DNA from: an uncultured Ardenticatenia bacterium
GTDB taxonomy: Bacteria > Chloroflexota > Anaerolineae > Promineifilales > Promineifilaceae
DNA length: 5,552 bases
Assembly: GCA_937858165.1 (NCBI GenBank)
Contig: CALLZA010000448.1
Location: 1-5,552 of the forward strand
Reading direction: 5' to 3'
Positions 5,228 to 5,552 of this stretch are shown piece by piece (position 1 is the first letter of the stretch; the number at the start of each line of letters is the position of its first letter). Made by a program: the position numbers and the translations under genes. The notes below the pieces were generated by a model. The model was not told the origin of the DNA. It searched no databases and was given only the letters and a program-made list of their open reading frames with translations.

Positions 5228-5365
5228 CCCCATCCTGACCGCGGCCGATTGGCCCTACCCGGCGCACACCGTCTTCAACCCGGCGGCCACACTGCTGCCC
5301 GACGGCACAACCCTGCTGCTGTGTCGCGTGGAGGACAGCCGCGGCCACTCCCACCTGTCCGTGGC
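5184..5365 (+). CDS. GH130 glycoside phosphorylase/hydrolase, N-terminal fragment
   Basis: The first 60 codons are present; the gene is then cut by the adapter at 5366. The segment NPILTAADWPYPAHTVFNPAATLLPDGTTLLLCRVEDSRGHSHLSVA (from residue 15) follows the N-terminal blade of family GH130, whose members phosphorolyse beta-1,4- or beta-1,2-mannosides (mannosylglucose, mannan oligosaccharides), with some hydrolases. Key visible words are FNPAA (31-35), RVED (48-51) and RGHSHL (53-58). The catalytic aspartate and the phosphate-binding residues lie further downstream and are missing, so phosphorylase versus hydrolase cannot be decided. The ATG at 5184 has GGAG (5170..5173) ten bases upstream, inside the preceding gene, and overlaps that gene by 44 bases in another frame, which indicates coupled translation. 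Residues beyond V60/A61, which read CLLYTSDAADE, are adapter and not protein. Confidence 0.9.
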
Positions 5366-5435
5366 CTGTCTCTTATACACATCTGACGCTGCCGACGAGC
5401 GATCTAGTGTAGATCTCGGTGGTCGCCGTATCATT
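5366..5435 (-). other. Illumina Nextera P5/i5 adapter with Tn5 mosaic end
   Basis: 5366..5384 is the reverse complement of the 19-base Tn5 mosaic end. 5385..5398 is GACGCTGCCGACGA from the read-1 primer. 5399..5406 is GCGATCTA, the complement of TAGATCGC, which I recognise as Nextera i5 index N501. 5407..5435 is the complete reverse complement of the P5 oligo. Its translation contains LLYTSDAADE, a well-known adapter peptide. Genomic sequence ends at 5365. Confidence 0.98.
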
Positions 5436-5552
5436 AAAAAAAAAAACTACAGGCCGACAACGAGGCCGAGCGAACTTATCAGGAACAGCAAGTGACGACT
5501 GATGGCATCGAAGAGATCTGAAACAAGCGAAAGCTAGCAGTACAGAAACATG
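5436..5552. other. Non-genomic poly-A and read-off tail, right edge
   Basis: Eleven A (5436..5446) follow directly after the last base of P5, then about 106 bases with no relation to the insert. This is the mirror image of the left edge and is best explained as read-off past the end of the library molecule. One frame stays open from 5450 to a TGA at 5519..5521, but over only 23 codons, which is not evidence of a gene. Confidence 0.8.

Noticed and set aside
5366..5495. Extension of the GH130 fragment to a stop at 5495
   Set aside because: The codons after 5365 are adapter, poly-A and read-off sequence; the real gene continues elsewhere.
5450..5521. Open frame of 23 codons after the right adapter (starting QADNEAERTY)
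   Set aside because: Too short, lies beyond poly-A in the artefact tail, and has no start or ribosome-binding site.

Overview
The window is one stretch of bacterial DNA (208..5365) lying between two Illumina Nextera adapters. Outside the adapters are homopolymer runs and sequence I cannot assign, so only 208..5365 should be read as genome. The left side (142..207) reads P7, i7 index CTAGTACG, read-2 primer and Tn5 mosaic end. The right side (5366..5435) reads mosaic end, read-1 primer, index GCGATCTA and P5. Reading outward, each adapter runs into poly-A (poly-T on the plus strand at the left), as happens when a sequencer reads off the end of a short library molecule. The genes at both edges are therefore cut by the adapter and not by biology.

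The genomic part is GC-rich with densely packed genes, all on the plus strand, starting with ATG behind ribosome-binding sites or by coupling to the gene before. The antitoxin family, the molbindin, the bacterial acyl-CoA-binding protein and the dispersed palindromes would suit an environmental Chloroflexota (Anaerolineae-like) bacterium. That is an inference from general familiarity; no marker gene is present to prove it.

Layout: (1) 208..412, C-terminal end of an unrecognised protein. (2) 413..549, an imperfect direct repeat and then a very good sigma-70-type promoter. (3) 550..807, acyl-CoA-binding protein. (4) 827..889, a hairpin built from a 9-base repeat. (5) 919..1890, aldo/keto reductase. 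(6) 1901..2610, a compact operon with its own promoter and probably leaderless start: antitoxin, RelE/ParE-type toxin and molybdate-binding Mop protein, with stop and start codons abutting or overlapping. (7) 2611..2902, a 292-base intergenic region with a pair of inverted palindromic repeats, a second dyad and a terminator-like hairpin. (8) 2903..5227, a 774-residue fusion of a GT-B glycosyltransferase with a helical-barrel carbohydrate-active domain. (9) 5184..5365, the first 60 codons of a GH130 glycoside phosphorylase/hydrolase, overlapping the previous gene by 44 bases.

How they may work together: the last two genes form a translationally linked carbohydrate module, in which a predicted transferase carrying an (alpha/alpha)-barrel is made together with a GH130 enzyme, the family of beta-mannoside phosphorylases. 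This is the most interesting biology here. The toxin-antitoxin pair joined to a molbindin is the second.
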